Shown: piece by piece, positions 5,838 through 6,448 of the stretch | How the letters are laid out: the number at the start of each line of letters is the position of its first letter | Numbering within the stretch: the stretch's first letter is position 1 | Assembly: GCA_009774735.1 (NCBI GenBank) | Contig: VSOH01000305.1 | Span: forward strand, 1 to 6,448 | DNA from: Clostridiales bacterium | GTDB lineage: Bacteria > Bacillota_A > Clostridia > Oscillospirales > Acutalibacteraceae | Reading direction: 5' to 3' | Length of the DNA: 6,448 nt | Translations under genes and position numbers: made by a program | The notes under the pieces: model-generated | Database searches by the model: none | What the model was told of the DNA's origin: nothing | Seen by the model: only the letters and a program-made list of their open reading frames with translations

Positions 5838-5854
5838 ATTCAATTATTTTGAAC
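5838..5854. promoter_or_regulatory. Operator O2, TTCAA-N5-TTGAA dyad
   Basis: ATTCAATTATTTTGAAC lies in the 40 bp between the -35 elements of the two divergent promoters, 7 bp from the minus -35 and 18 bp from the plus -35. It shares the O1 arms and spacer length. This position would let one protein influence both promoters. Confidence 0.65.
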
Positions 5855-5871
5855 TTTCATTCATTTTGCTC

Positions 5872-5900
5872 TTGAACTTTTATTCAAAGTATGATATTAT
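5872..5900 (+). promoter_or_regulatory. Repressor maintenance promoter
   Basis: TTGAAC (5872-5877), 17-base spacer, TATTAT (5895-5900), with TG at 5892-5893 giving an extended -10. The -35 is itself an operator half-site (TTGAAC), followed by TTCAA at 5883-5887, which allows autoregulation. The predicted start is about 5907, leaving a very short leader before the ribosome site. Confidence 0.75.
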
Positions 5901-5908
5901 GACTTTGC

Positions 5909-5916
5909 GAGGTGAT
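5909..5916 (+). promoter_or_regulatory. Ribosome binding site for the repressor, fixes ATG 5921
   Basis: GAGGTGAT precedes ATG 5921 by four bases and resembles the site used by the divergent DUF739 gene. It includes the upstream in-frame GTG, ruling that out as the start. Confidence 0.75.
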
Positions 5917-5920
5917 TTAT

Positions 5921-6304
5921 ATGAAACCTTACAATACAGCCATAAGACTAAAACAAATTATGACAAATAAAAGCTTGAAACAAATCGATATACTTAATCT
6001 GTGTCAACCATACTGTAACAAGTATAATGTTAAATTAGGTAAAAATGATTTAAGCCAATACGTTAATGGCAAAGTTGAACCAAGACAAGAAAAATTAGAC
6101 ATTCTTGCTGAAGCACTAAATGTATCAGAAGCTTGGTTAATGGGCTATGATGTTCCTATGGATAGAACATACAGCATTAAGCCCATCAATAACGATAGGC
6201 TTAACGAATTTATCGAACTTTGTTCACGACTTAATGATGATGATTTAGATATAATTGAAACTCTTATCGATTCATTGATCAAAAAACACGATAAAGAGGA
6301 TTAA
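5921..6304 (+). CDS. XRE-family phage repressor (CI-like) without peptidase domain
   Basis: A 127-residue protein with an N-terminal helix-turn-helix of the extended Firmicutes prophage type. Visible blocks are IRLKQIMTNKSLKQIDIL, then QPYCNKYNVKLGKNDLSQYV (residues 29-48), NGKVEPRQEKLDILAEALNV and SEAWLMGYDVPMDR. A second, acidic helical segment (about 92-121, LNEFIELCSRL ... LDIIETLIDSL) probably mediates dimerisation. The S24/LexA-type self-cleavage domain is absent, so induction by RecA-stimulated cleavage is unlikely and antirepression is the probable route. ATG 5921 is chosen over the in-frame GTG 5912 because GAGGTGAT (5909-5916) is well spaced for the ATG and overlaps the GTG. It is divergent from the DUF739/antirepressor operon and ends by overlapping the stop of the small convergent gene. 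Assignment as the lysogeny repressor rests on position plus family. Confidence 0.85.
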   Translation: MKPYNTAIRLKQIMTNKSLKQIDILNLCQPYCNKYNVKLGKNDLSQYVNGKVEPRQEKLDILAEALNVSEAWLMGYDVPMDRTYSIKPINNDRLNEFIELCSRLNDDDLDIIETLIDSLIKKHDKED

Positions 6305-6429
6305 CGTTTTCTTATTTCTTTAATTCTATAAATAACCTGCTGCTGTTCACTTGGAGTAAGTTGCAGAAATTTATGTATCAACTCTATTTGTCTTTTTCTA
6401 TTGTTCACATTGTTGTTTGTTTTTTTCAT
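6301..6429 (-). CDS. Small basic protein of unknown function (42 residues)
   Basis: ATG 6429-6427 is preceded by AAGGAG with good spacing, and the frame runs 42 codons to TAA 6303-6301. The product is basic and helical: MKKTNNNVNNRKRQ, then IELIHKFLQLTPSEQQQVIY and RIKEIRKR. The LTPSEQQQVI segment recalls the short helical ends of phage regulators, but I recognise no family. It converges on the repressor, and the two stop codons overlap in TTAA (6301-6304). An antisense role on the repressor mRNA end or a nucleic-acid-binding role is possible but not shown. Confidence 0.6.
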   Translation of the reverse strand: MKKTNNNVNNRKRQIELIHKFLQLTPSEQQQVIYRIKEIRKR

Positions 6430-6448
6430 TATTATTGCTCCTTTGCAT

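Noticed and set aside
5731..5970. Plus-strand open frame across the divergent promoter region
   Set aside because: It runs over the DUF739 start, both promoters and all operators, then overlaps the repressor in another frame; composition is not protein-like.
6280..6320. Intrinsic terminator after the repressor
   Set aside because: Only an AAAAC/GTTTT pairing around a long loop is available; no convincing stem plus T-run.

Overview
This window is part of a temperate siphophage (prophage) from an AT-rich member of the Bacillota, most likely a gut Clostridia relative. The sequence signs are strong GGAGG-type ribosome sites, consensus TTGACA/TATTAT-like promoters, and tail, antirepressor and repressor families typical of Clostridia prophages. 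No rRNA, tRNA, IS element, integrase or CRISPR array is visible.

Layout. On the minus strand, 1-4855 holds the distal end of a siphophage tail operon in the usual order (tape measure, distal tail protein Dit, tail-associated/minor structural protein). The last gene runs off the left edge. From about 4980 to 5920 lies an immunity/early region: a BRO-N antirepressor (5002-5334), a 199-bp non-coding leader containing a long RNA-type stem (5335-5533), a DUF739-type Cro-like protein (5534-5752), and a 168-bp divergent promoter/operator region. The plus-strand XRE-type repressor follows (5921-6304), and a 42-residue basic ORF converges on it from the right (6301-6429).

How it fits together. Two back-to-back promoters (plus strand at 5872-5900, minus strand at 5803-5831) drive the repressor and the Cro-like/antirepressor operon. 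A 17-bp dyad (GTTCAA-N5-TTGAAC type) occurs three times: at the start point of the rightmost minus-strand promoter, between the two promoters, and over the end of the DUF739 gene. A different perfect dyad sits between the -10 and -35 of the minus promoter. The repressor has no self-cleaving peptidase domain, so induction probably depends on the antirepressor. The antirepressor may itself be controlled through its structured leader.

Main anomalies. (1) Antirepressor and tape measure genes are only about 150 bp apart, yet a complete phage has replication, packaging, capsid and tail-chaperone genes between them. The tape measure also starts at a point that is internal in its family and has no ribosome site. 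Together these indicate a large deletion or rearrangement junction near 4860-4875, hence a defective prophage, a domesticated tail locus or a chimeric assembly. (2) The antirepressor leader can form a 27-bp stem without any mismatch only in the minus-strand RNA, where five positions are G-U pairs. This strongly suggests a functional RNA, perhaps analogous to the c4 system of phage P1.
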